DNA of 30,000 nt from Glandiceps talaboti. Lineage: Eukaryota > Hemichordata > Enteropneusta > Spengelidae. Where the stretch lies: assembly GCF_964340395.1 (NCBI RefSeq), contig NC_135571.1, positions 13,641,046 through 13,671,045 on the forward strand, given 5' to 3'. A program made the translations under genes and the position numbers. Each line of letters begins with the position of its first letter. The first letter of the stretch is position 1. Shown in pieces: positions 18,407 through 28,269 of this stretch. Under the pieces are notes generated by a model. The model made no database searches. It saw only the letters and a list, made by a program, of their open reading frames with translations, and was not told the DNA's origin.

Positions 18407-20034
18407 ATCATTGTGTTTGTGGTAGTTATTTAGTAGTGAGCCAGCGTAACATCATTGTGTTTGTGGTAGTTAGTTAGTAGTGAGCCAGCGTAACATCATT
18501 GTGTTTGTGGTAGTTAGTTAGTAGTGAGCCAGCATAACATCATTGTGTTTGTGGTAGTTAGTTAGTAGTGAGCCAGCGTAACATCATTGTGTTTGTGGTA
18601 GTTAGTTAGTAGTGAGCCAGCGTAACATCATTGTGTTTGTGGTAGTTAGTTAGTAGTGAGCCAGCGTAACATCATTGTGTTTGTGGTAGTTAGTTAGTAG
18701 TGAGCCAGTGTAACATCATTGTGTTTGTGGTAGTTAGTTAGTAGTGAGCCAGCGTAACATCATTGTGTTTGTGGTAGTTAGTTAGTAGTGAGCCAGCGTA
18801 ACATCATTGTGTTTGTGGTAGTTAGTTAGTAGTGAGCCAGTGTAACATCATTGTGTTTGTGGTAGTTAGTTAGTAGTAAGCCAGCGTAACATCATTGTGT
18901 TTGTGGTAGTTAGTTAGTAGTGAGCCAGCGTAACATCATTGTGTTTGTGGTAGTTAGTTAGTAGTGAGCCAGCGTAACATCATTGTGTTTGTGGTAGTTA
19001 TGTAGTAGTGAGCCAGCGTAACATCGTTGTGTTTGTGGTAGTTAGTTAGTAGTGAGCCAGCGTAACATCATTGTGTTTGTGGTAGTTAGTTAGTAGTGAG
19101 CCAGCGTAACATCGTTGTGTTTGTGGTAGTTAGTTAGTAGTGAGCCAGTGTAACATCATTGTGTTTGTGGTAGTTAGTTAGTAGTAAGCCAGCGTAACAT
19201 CATTGTGTTTGTGGTAGTTAGTTAGTAGTGAGCCAGCGTAACATCATTGTGTTTGTGGTAGTTAGTTAGTAGTGAGCCAGCGTAACATCATTGTGTTTGT
19301 GGTAGTTAGTTAGTAGTGAGCCAGCGTAACATCATTGTGTTTGTGGTAGTTAGTTAGTAGTAAGCCAGCGTAACATCATTGTGTTTGTGGTAGTTATGTA
19401 GTAGTGAGCCAGCGTAACATCGTTGTGTTTGTGGTAGTTATTTAGTAGTAAGCCAGCGTAACATCGTTGTGTTTGTGGTAGTTAGTTAGTAGTGAGCCAG
19501 CGTAACATCATTGTGTTTGTGGTAGTTAGTTAGTAGTAAGCCAGCGTAACATCATTGTGTTTGTGGTAGTTAGTTAGTAGTGAGCCAGCGTAACATCATT
19601 GTGTTTGTGGTAGTTATGTAGTAGTGAGCCAGCGTAACATCATCGTGCTTGTGGTAGTTAGTTAGTAGTGAGCCAGCGTAACATCATCGTGCTTGTGGTA
19701 GTTAGTTAGTAGTAAGCCAGTGTAACATCATCGTGCTTGTGGTAGTTATTTAGTAGTGAGCCAGTGTAACATCATTGTGCTTGTGGTAGTTAGTTAGTAG
19801 TGAGCCAGCGTAACATCATTGTGTTTGTGGTAGTTAGTTAGTAGTGAGCTAGCGTAATATCATTGTGTTTGTGGTAGTTAGTTAGTAGTGAGCCAGCGTA
19901 ACATCATTGTGTTTGTGGTAGTTAGTTAGTAGTGAACCAGCGTAACATCATTGCGTTTGTGGTAGTTAGTTAGTAGTGAGCCAGCGTAACATCATTGTGT
20001 TTGTGGTAGTTAGTTAGTAGTGAGCCAGCATAAC
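18407..20034 (+). repeat. Minisatellite, 44-bp unit, 37 copies without indels
   Basis: Units start at 18407 and every 44 bp thereafter, the last at 19991; 37 units fill 1628 bp exactly with no insertion or deletion. Each reads ATCATTGTGTTTGTGGTAGT, TAGTTAGTAGTGAGCCAGCG and TAAC. Variants fall at a few sites: the CpG in CCAGCG is TG in copies 7, 10, 17, 30 and 31 and CA in copies 3 and 37; GAGCC is AAGCC in copies 11, 18, 22, 24, 26 and 30; TTAGTTAG is TTATGTAG in copies 14, 23 and 28 and TTATTTAG in copies 1, 24 and 31; CATCATT is CATCGTT in copies 15, 17, 24 and 25; copies 29-31 share CATCATCGTGCTTG. All frames are stopped within each unit, so it is not coding. Each unit contains TGTGGT, the RUNX core motif. 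Confidence 0.97.
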
Positions 20035-20342
20035 AAAGTTAAAAACATGAATGGTAAAGGTTTACTTATATTTAAGTTATAAATGCGACAGGAAGAAAAA
20101 CACATTGACAGTTCTCAGACCAGTATTGTATAGTTATTTGTATTAGCTGTAGGTGTTAAACCCCAGTAGTATTGTAGTGTTGTAAAAGACACAATAGGTA
20201 TCTGGATCTTGGCCAAGTACTTGAAGGTGTTCAAGAAAAAAAAAAGTTAAATAAAAAAAAAGTTTACCTGAGAAAGGTCAACTGAGGATCAACATTCTTT
20301 CAATATTTAAAAAGAGCTCCGTGACATTTTCAACAAAGCTTG
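20035..20342. other. Unassigned AT-rich sequence
   Basis: Two A-rich runs lie near 20238 and 20253. No exon or array is seen. Confidence 0.4.
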
Positions 20343-20356
20343 GTTACCATGGTAAC
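20343..20356. promoter_or_regulatory. Perfect X-box (RFX-type) palindrome GTTACCATGGTAAC
   Basis: This 14-bp perfect palindrome matches the RFX/DAF-19 X-box consensus (GTTNCCATGGNAAC) at every fixed position. RFX sites of this form drive cilium genes in many animals, usually close to the transcription start. No start site or exon is recognisable nearby, and weaker relatives occur at 2988-3001 and 25330-25342, so it could also be incidental. Confidence 0.4.
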
Positions 20357-21714
20357 TGAACTCGTCAAAATGTAATGTTTCAGTATTTAGGGAAAGACTC
20401 ACTCTCTGATGTCAGATAGAATTTTCTAATGTCCAAAAAAAAGTTGATATTGTATTTTATTATCAGGTGCAAGTAGTGTTTACATAATATTTTATTTTAA
20501 TAACATTCCAATGATTTGACAACAAGTTTATAGAAATATGAAAAATTCAGGAAAATGAAATGTAACGTTTCACAAAGTTGTCAGTAAATTTTTGTGGGCG
20601 CAGTTTTAACATATTTATAACGTACTTGCAGTGTTGTACTTACTGGTACACATTTAGCCATTACTTTAACTGAACTCAAACCTGGTATTTAAGATAAACC
20701 CATAAACGATCTGATGACGTAGTTTATCATACGTATCAAAAAATGTTCAGGCCACCCCTACTATGCCATCAACTGTTCTAACAATGGCAGAAAACAATTT
20801 TACCATTATAGCAAGCATCCATCAACATTAAAATCATTTCAAAATTGTTGATGGATTTTTAAGAACTTTAAGCATATTTTATATAAGGTGTGTAAACGGT
20901 TGGAATTTGTACATTCTCCTGAAGTTAGCTACGTAAAAGTATAAACGAAAAATGTTTGGATGAATTTGTCAAAGTAGACAGACAGACAATCTCACCAAGT
21001 AGAGTGGTACTATGACCGTGTAAACAGTGAGAGAGAGAAAAGTTTTTTATTTACACAAAGACAGTCTAGCTTTCTTTAAAAACTGCTCAAGTAACTAGAA
21101 TTTTACAGACTTTTGGTTTTTCAAGTGTCCGCTTTTACTTAAGTGTCAAAGAAAGTAATTACGGTTTGCTAGAGACAGTTCGTCTTGCAGTGTAACCTGG
21201 TGGTCAGCTATGGGTGAAATGATGTGAAATACAAATTACAAAAGTTGTCGGTTATGTCGACTAAATACCTGACATATACTTACTGTGCAAGGCATTGTTA
21301 GTAGTCTGGTGAGTCTGTGTAAAACACATTGTTGTTGAAACAAAAACACTGTCTACAACCTGAAGGGAAATGTTAGAGCTGTGAAAACTGTCTGGGCATT
21401 CAATTCATAATAGGTAACCGTACCTGTTAAATACCAGACAGTTGACTGAAATAAAAGTAGGTGGACTATTTTTACTCAAACGTTTTAGGGTACCTGGTTT
21501 CGTTTAAACTAGATTATTTGTCGCCAATCCATACACTTGGATTAGTAAAATGATACAAGTCTAAAAGAAAGTGATCTTTTAACAAAAAGTTAGAAAAAAG
21601 CGACAAAATGTAATTTATGGTATTTTTGGGAAATGTGTTGCCTTTTGACCATAATTTTGATATCAAATGAAATATTAAGATTTCCTCAATAATATTGGTT
21701 GAAAGCAAATCTCT
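20357..21714. other. Unassigned AT-rich sequence
   Basis: No repeat, exon or RNA gene is identified. A 64-codon minus-strand frame (21514-21708) is not supported by anything else. Confidence 0.4.
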
Positions 21715-21899
21715 GATGTGTCAAAAATTTAAGGAAAACAAAAAATTGTGTCATATTAATATCGATGGGAAAGTGACACAGTTTTAGTGTCAGTTCACAA
21801 ATAAGTACTTTTTCTGTGATTCCAATCTAAAATAAAGGTGAAATGTGTCAAAAAATTCAGAAAAAACAGAATTTTGTTGTCATTGAAAAAGGGTTATAA
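21715..21899 (+). mobile_element. Degenerate copy of the TTAA element, two core monomers
   Basis: TGTGTCAAAAATTTAAGGAA at about 21717 and TGTGTCAAAAAATTCAGAAA at about 21844 are 127 bp apart. Between them are GATGGGAAAGTGACACAG and CAGTTTTAGTGTCAGTTCAC, then GATTCCAATCTAAAATAAAG, in the same order as in the copies at 7028-7576. The right end TGAAAAAGGGTTATAA is a mutated form of the terminal repeat plus TTAA. No left terminus is seen. Confidence 0.5.
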
Positions 21900-24060
21900 A
21901 GATCTCATCACAAAGGTACACAAATCCTGACTTTTTTACAGTATTGACAAAATTTATCAGTTCCTAAAGAAGTCAAAATCATACATAGAATTTCTATGGT
22001 GTTATTTAATCAAAAACACAATCTAGAAATTTCTGAAGTAAACAAGATTAAAATATGATATCAGCATTGTTACACATGTAATTAACGTCTTTTATGCAAT
22101 TATTATCAACAAACATACACGGCTAATGAAAATGTGTAGAAAATGTACACTGTGTAAGTTTAATAATGTAACAATTTATCATTTGAAATTTGATATCTTG
22201 ACACACAGTCAGAAAATTTATATAAAAATTGTGAGATTTTAATAAAGATTGATGTTTGATGTGGTAAACTCCACCCATCCTGTTATAAATCACTGGCATG
22301 TAATAAAACAGTCTAATCTAATACTCAATAATCTGTTATTATTTACAATACATGATATGACACTATGACAATGTTAATCTTTTCTGCATTGTTGTGCCTA
22401 AATTATTGGAACAGAAATTTTAGTTTTCATTAAATTTTTGTCGTTATCTAACATTTTTTTAGACCATCATAGGACGAAATATCTTAATGTATGAATGTAT
22501 GTCAAAATAAAAATGAAAAAATGAACGATTACAAAAAATAAAGAGAAAAAATGTCAAAAGTATACAGAACTTGACTGCTTCTCAGTAACTTGTTGGAAGA
22601 GACACAGAATCTTATTTATGGGTGTACATGTCAATACAAAATTACAAAAATTAACAATTGAAAAATAAAAAATATCAACATATTTGTGTCTGGAACCAGA
22701 GAAAAACAGCTGGATGGTTATGCAATTTTATGTTGCACAGATTCAGCGCTGAACAAAGGCAAACAACAGAAGTCTGACAGTGTGAAGTACTTATTTATTT
22801 GTTTAAAGTTTTCCATCCAAACTTCAATATGTCTACACTGAAGTGTTTTATTTGCCTCAGGGGACAGACAAAAATATTTGATGAAACAAAGGAAATATGA
22901 CATAGAATTAAACCATAATTTGAATGAAATGTGTCTGGTATGTCGACAACACTGTGTACATGTAGATTGTGTTGTGTGTCTGTATGGAATGTGTCAAACA
23001 AAAACAAAAATAGTTACAAGAAAAAACAAGCAACATATTTTTGCACCAGCAACAAAATATTTAAAATATTCAAACATAGTTGTACCTGTATTGGGACTGT
23101 TGTCAGGTAAAAGTGATAAAAATGTCATGAAAATTAAATTTTTTGATTTATTGTAACTGTCTGCCACAGAATTGATTCAAATCAATAAATTTCAGAGCAC
23201 TATACTGCTTTGAACACAGTGAGTCATACCTGAGTTCGGACTATCGTCTCAGTATTACTGAGATCAACAGCTATATATTGATTTCACTAAGTAGCTAAAC
23301 CTTAGCTATGAATAATTGATGATTTCATCCGGCTAAAGTTGATTTGGACGTTTGGGTGGTCAAAGTCGTGTCAAATTTGAACTCACTAACACAATAGAAG
23401 AAAAAGTATGTCAATATGAACATTTGAGACTTCCTGATGCAAAACAAACAAAAACGTCCTAATTTTAAAAGTAGCACAAAGATGAAAAAGAAAATCAAAT
23501 AGTGGAAAACAAACATTTTTGAAAAAGGTGATTCAAGGAACAAAGGAGAACAGGAAATGAAGAAGTCGATAAAAAGTGTGTGGGAGGTTTCAACAACTCT
23601 AACATTTCTACTTCTCAGAAAGTTTGGTTTTTGGGACACTTTGGCAATAAAATCGAGATGAAACCTGGCAAAATTTTTTGGGGAAAAAGTGAAATTTTAA
23701 GACTTTTGTGTCATTTGGAAAGTCAAAAGATGTAATAACATGTTTTATTAAAATATGTCCACAAATATTACAAATAACCATTAACAATCCTTAAAATCAA
23801 ATTTCAAACAGACGTTTCCATGGATACTGACATTGGTTTGATTTGAAAATCCAAATCCGTACTGCAACTGCAAGGAATTTTCAGTTGCTTGGGATGAGAT
23901 AACAAATTTCTGACTTTATGGGAAAACGAACTGTGACACATTTTGGTGTTTATAACTGGCATTCCAGACGAATTGATCCATAAATAATTTATCCATAGTC
24001 TGTGACATAATGCCACGGATGTTAACAAGATTAAAGCAACTCTACCATTGAGTTGTAGCC
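21900..24060. other. Unassigned AT-rich sequence, about 2.2 kb
   Basis: No arrays are seen. Overlapping open frames of 61-104 codons (22718-22903 minus, 22795-23007 minus, 22878-23156 plus, 23325-23639 minus, 23804-24115 minus) show no domain and overlap one another on opposite strands, which argues against real genes. A perfect short hairpin, CTCAGTATTACTGAG, lies at 23248-23262. Confidence 0.4.
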
Positions 24061-24074
24061 TAATTATTGATCCA

Positions 24075-24545
24075 ATGTCTAACAAACGCAGAACTAAAGA
24101 CATTATGAAACTCAATAATGTAGAACTCGTCCATCCAACAATTCAATTCAACTCTGGTACTATGAAAGTATGATCTAGGAATTGCAAAATATCACCAATA
24201 TTTGTGAAATAAGTGGGGGACATGGGAGGGAAGGGAGTTGTTGATGTAATGTCTAACACGCACAGAACTATAGACATATGAAACTCAATAATGTAGAACT
24301 CGTCCAACAATTCAATTCAACTCTGATACCCTGAACATCTGAGCTAGAAAGTGCAAAACATCAATATATTTGAAATAAAAGAGGAACATAGGAGAGGTGA
24401 GGGAGTTCATGATGTAGCATCTAATAGACACAATAAAGATATTTTAGACCAAATGTAGAACTTCAACAATTCTGATACCATAAAAATCTGAGCTAGAAAT
24501 TATATTTTATGTATTTGAAATGAAAATAGGGTGGAATTGATGTTA
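24075..24545. repeat. Tandem repeat, about 174-bp unit, nearly three copies
   Basis: ATGTCTAACAAACGCAGAAC at 24075, ATGTCTAACACGCACAGAAC at 24249 and a variant CATCTAATAGACACAATAAA at 24418 open successive units. Each goes on through an ACTCAATAATGTAGAACTCG-like block, a CAACAATTCAATTCAACTCT block, a CTGAGCTAGAAA-type block and a purine-rich GGGAGGGAAGGGAG or GGAGAGGTGAGGGAG block. The first two copies are close; the third is shortened and more diverged. Confidence 0.8.
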
Positions 24546-24963
24546 GAATGTATGTATATTGATTAAAAACAAAACTAATAATAAAACTAGTTTGTCGTTG
24601 AATTTGTAATGCACTTTATAGCTTTAGTTCTTGATATAAATTGACTGCATCTGGAGAAGATCTTAAGTAGAAATATGAAATTGTCTTTAATAATTCTAAG
24701 ACATAAACTAATATAGTATTTGCTGATTTGATTTTATACATGAACAATGAAATTTAAAAAACAATCTTCATGTGTTAGATGTAGTAACAAATAATTTCTG
24801 GGAGTTAACCAGTCAGAAGAATTGACACCTGTGACACCTATGAACCAATCAAAATATGTTATATTTGTTAATGAACCAATCAAAATAATATGTCTGTTTC
24901 AAATGTGAACTCAGGTAGATTTTACCTGCTTACTGACTTTAATAAAAAATACTATTAAATGGT
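24546..24963. other. Unassigned AT-rich sequence
   Basis: A short direct repeat, ATGAACCAATCAAAATA, occurs at about 24840 and 24871. Nothing else is seen. Confidence 0.4.
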
Positions 24964-25200
24964 AACTAAAAACTAAGGAAACCCTCCATGAGATTGTATT
25001 CCCCTGTGCAGTTACTTGTAAAAGGTGGTCAGCACCTAGCAACTAAAAACTATGGAAACCCTCCATGAGATTGTATTCCCCTGTGCAGTTACTTGTAAGG
25101 TGGTCAGCACCTAGCAACTAAAAACTATGGAAACCCTCCATGAGATTGTATTCCCCTGTGCAGTTACCTGTAAGGTGGTCAGCACTTAGCAACTAAAAAG
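24964..25200. repeat. Tandem repeat, 75-77 bp unit, three full copies
   Basis: Units begin AACTAAAAACTA at 24964, 25041 and 25116, with a partial fourth at 25191. Each contains GGAAACCCTCCATGAGATTG, TATTCCCCTGTGCAGTTAC and AAGGTGGTCAGCACCTAGC. The copies are almost identical apart from a 2-bp length difference in the first unit, so the expansion is recent. Confidence 0.95.
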
Positions 25201-25321
25201 TGTATAAAGTAAGTGGTAGTGCTTTGAGAATTTACTGAACTATTTATTAAAATGTCCACCAAGGCTTACCTGTACGATATCTTACTGATATTACTATCAA
25301 ACTATATGTAGGACGGCTATT

Positions 25322-25570
25322 GAGATGGTCGTTGCATGGCAACAAAAGGTGGATATTAGACCAAAAATGTTGACTTCTAGCACAATTAAGGTGGCTGTGC
25401 ATGGCAACAAAAAGTGGGTGGTCAGATTGAAAACGTTGAGGCCTTTATGTTATGCAATTATTAAGGTGGTCAGTGCATGTTAGAAAGTTGTTCAAATTGA
25501 GACTAGAAATTATCAGGTTATAGCTGTCAGCATATCATCTAACTAAGGTGGTCGTGAGTTTGACTTCCAC
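25322..25570. repeat. Degenerate older units of the 75-bp repeat
   Basis: The block AAGGTGGTCAG...GCAAC of the young array reappears in eroded form as GAGATGGTCGTTGCATGGCA (25322), AAGGTGGCTGTGCATGGCAA (25388), AAGGTGGTCAGTGCATG (25463) and AAGGTGGTCGTGAG (25546), followed by ACAAAAA in two copies. Spacing is 66, 75 and 83 bp. This suggests a longer ancient array whose left part was re-amplified. Confidence 0.5.
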
Positions 25571-25779
25571 AGCAACTTGAAATTAATTTTTTTCTGGTTT
25601 TGACATTAACAGTTTTATAAAAAGTGATGGAATTAGTTCAACAACCAATATACATTGCAGTTGTAGTCAATAGAATTAAAATTCATTATAATATGAATTA
25701 TAAATGCGAACAAGTAACCGCAGACATTTCTTTGGAAAAAATAATCACCATTAAACTAGCCATATTGATTGGTTCCTGG

Positions 25780-26355
25780 AGAGTAAGTCAATAAATGTCA
25801 TGTAATTCATTAATTGGTCAAATTACATCATTAGCTAGAAAATACTGTAACACCGCTAAACAATCAATAGTGGTTGACAAATTGACATTATCAATTAAGT
25901 ATGCAAATGAGATGGATAAAGAGTGGTGTTGTAAAAAATTGGTTCAATTTGTAAAATGTGTCTGGAAAACATTCAGAAATAGTGTGTGTATTTGACATTG
26001 TCAATTAAGTATGCAAATGAGATGGAAGTTGATAATGGAATGCACTAGTGGTGAGAAATAGTTCGATTTGTAAATATGTCTGGAAAAAATTCAAAAATAG
26101 TGTTAGGGTATTTGAGAATTGACATTGTCAATTAAATATATATATGCAAATTAGACCAGCATTGCTATTAGAATGAAGTGTGGTAGGAATTGGTTCCATT
26201 CATAACTTTCCCAGGAAATAATCCAAAAATAGTAGTGTATTTCAGAAATTAGTATTGTCAATTAAGTATGCAAATGAGATGGATTTGCTAATGGAATAAA
26301 AAGTTATAAGAATTGGTTTAATAATCATGTCTGGAAAAAATTCATAAATTTGATA
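25780..26355. repeat. Tandem repeat, 110-130 bp unit, about 4.5 copies, each with a POU octamer
   Basis: TTGACATTATCAATTAAGTA at 25882, TTGACATTGTCAATTAAGTA at 25992, TTGACATTGTCAATTAAATA at 26119 and TTAGTATTGTCAATTAAGTA at 26249 start successive units. They share later blocks TAGGAATTGGTT-like, ATGTCTGGAAAAAATTCA and AAAATAGTGT. Each unit carries ATGCAAAT (25901, 26011, 26144, 26268). A 66-codon frame (25795-25995) lies wholly inside the array and is not regarded as a gene. Confidence 0.8.
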
Positions 26356-26360
26356 GTTGT

Positions 26361-26525
26361 CTACTTCAGTGCCAGAATTTTTTCCATTGCTTGTCTGTGT
26401 ATGTATCGAAGTCTTCCTTCAGTACGAATACTTGGTTCTCGCAGAAAAAACCATACACTTGTACCGTACAATTGACCTGGAATACACACCACACTGAGAC
26501 AGCAATACTTACTCTCATAACTCAT
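26361..26525 (-). CDS. Candidate short minus-strand reading frame, 54 codons
   Basis: A minus-strand ATG (26523-26525) opens 54 codons ending in TAG (26361-26363). The middle reads CIPGQLYGTSVWFFLREPS and the end RLRYIHRQAMEKILALK; the mixed charge and aromatic content and the moderate GC look more like real coding than most frames here. A possible 3' splice acceptor, TTGCTGTCTCAG, lies inside, so the true exon might begin there (about 26488) and be the last exon of a minus-strand gene entering from the right. I recognise no family, and no AATAAA is evident on the minus strand soon after the stop. It borders the 25780-26355 array. Confidence 0.25.
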   Translation of the reverse strand: MSYESKYCCLSVVCIPGQLYGTSVWFFLREPSIRTEGRLRYIHRQAMEKILALK

Positions 26526-27559
26526 TTAACACATTAGGTTTCAATTTTATATTAGATTTTTTTGAAATTATTATTATTACTATTTTATTAATTTGAACTT
26601 TTTTTATTTTTACTGTATACATCAAATTTCTTTTATTTTACTTATTTCGTGTGTGCTTTGTAACCTTTAGTAACTCCTGTAAATGTTTATCCAGGTATGC
26701 CACAAAATGAGGTTCTATCACTGTATGTATGCCACAGAATTGACAGATATTAATTAATCCATCTAAATAGATATTCAATCATATCTAGCAGACATCTATA
26801 AAACAAATAAACCAAGTTTACACTAAGCAGTCTACCAAAATAAATTCAATTAAAAAACAGATTTTAATACCTTCTACATCCTAAATGTCATTATCAAGTC
26901 ATAATTAAATGTCTTTGATGTCACATCAAAGGTGAATGAAAAATACCGTTACACAAAGAAAATACCTTTGAAGTTAGGAATTATTGAATAGAATATTACC
27001 TCAGGTGTAGTTTAAAATGAAATGATATTGACATTGGGGCTCAGTTTCAGTTTTTATTGACTTTTATTTTATTATTTGATGAATAGTAAAATGAATCAAT
27101 GGCAACACACAGACCGACTTGTAAGAAACATTTAGTTAAATCAAACAAAAATGAAATTTTTATTTAGATTTCTTATTTTGTGTTTTGACATTGTGGCAAA
27201 TAGTTAATAGATGACAAAATTATGAATATTAATAAATAATTTCAGCAATTGTCCTACCAAAATCGTGGGAATAGAAATTTACATTTTCGTGTAATTTTTA
27301 TCAGAATTGCTGTTTTATTTTAAGACATAGATAATGTTAAATTGAAAGCAATTAGTGACGCTGTCACTGTAATTACAAAGGTTATTAATCAATTGATACA
27401 ATGTGTTAACAACTCTAACAAAACGATACAATGTAGCAACTTACACATCCTGGCATGATTATATGTTAATTTAATATCTCATTAACTAAAAGCACCATAC
27501 TTAGTGAATCATCGATGTTTTCTTTAAAGAAACATACACAGGTTAAATTTAAGGTGGAA
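26526..27559. other. Unassigned AT-rich sequence, about 1 kb
   Basis: The first part (26540-26650) is extremely T/A-rich with TATTTTATT-type runs. No repeats or exons are recognised. A CTACCAAAATCGTGGGAA block near 27254 weakly resembles the miniature-element family. Confidence 0.4.
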
Positions 27560-27770
27560 CATGGCAAATGAGTCGGTGTTTTGACAAAAGGATGCTTTCA
27601 ATAGAAAGGAGAAAAGGTATTTGTGGAAAATGTCAAATGAGTCCGTTTCTTGGCAAAAAGGTCTCAGCGGTGTTTTCAAAAGAATGCTAAGCTAGAAAAA
27701 TTGCAAATGAGTCCGTTTCTTGGCAAACTGATGTTTTCAAAAGAAAGAGGAAAAATTGCAAGCCGCTGTT
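27560..27770. repeat. Tandem repeat, about 70-bp unit, three copies
   Basis: CAAATGAGTCGGTGTTTTGA at 27565, CAAATGAGTCCGTTTCTTGG at 27634 and the same 20 bases at 27704 are 69 and 70 bp apart. Each is followed by a CAAA run, a GATG or GGTG block, TTTTCAAAAGAA and a GAAAA purine block. The second and third copies are closest, though the second has an extra short block containing CTCAGCGG. Confidence 0.8.
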
Positions 27771-27948
27771 TAATCCTTGAATAAGGTGTTTTAATAGACT
27801 TGATTCCTGGTTTTTGTGACTCCAATTATAACAGTTGCTGATTGATGTTGACTTTATCCTCTGAACACATGCACAAGAAAAGAATCCATTATTTTATTTC
27901 AATGAAGCATAGCCAGAAAGCAAGAGCAGTGGGTTTTAAATGTACACA

Positions 27949-28194
27949 CTATTCCCTGTAATGTCAGTAACATTCCCAAATACTTCAAACTATTCCCTGT
28001 AATGTCAGTAGCATTCCCAAATACTTCACACTATTCCCTGTATTGTCAGTAGCATTCCCAAATACTTCACGCTATTCCCTGTAATGTCAGTAGCATTCCC
28101 AAATACTTCACGCTATTCCCAGTAATGTCAGTACCATTCCCAAATACTTCACGCTATTCCCTGTAATGTCAGTAGCATTCCCACATGCGTGAAT
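27949..28194. repeat. Tandem repeat, 41-bp unit, six copies
   Basis: Units begin CTATTCCCTGTAATGTCAGT at 27949, 27990, 28031, 28072, 28113 and 28154, exactly 41 bp apart, and continue AGCATTCCCAAATACTTCAC. Each differs from the consensus at zero to three positions and none has an indel. The last unit degenerates at its end (CCACATGCGTGA). The array is young. Confidence 0.95.
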
Positions 28195-28257
28195 AGCAAT
28201 GAATCGTTCTCAGTTGACAGGATAGGCCAATGTTCTGATTGATTGCTACATGACTTC

Positions 28258-28269
28258 CTAGGATCCTAG
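28258..28269. other. 12-bp perfect palindrome CTAGGATCCTAG
   Basis: A perfect palindrome of 12 bases, without further extension. Short enough to be chance; listed for completeness. Confidence 0.4.

Noticed and set aside
18407-20034. CRISPR array
   Set aside because: The units are contiguous with no unique spacers, all 44 bp are repeated, and the surrounding DNA looks like an animal genome.
22718-24115. Five open frames of 61-104 codons on both strands
   Set aside because: Several overlap each other, composition is that of translated AT-rich DNA, and no motif or splice context is present.
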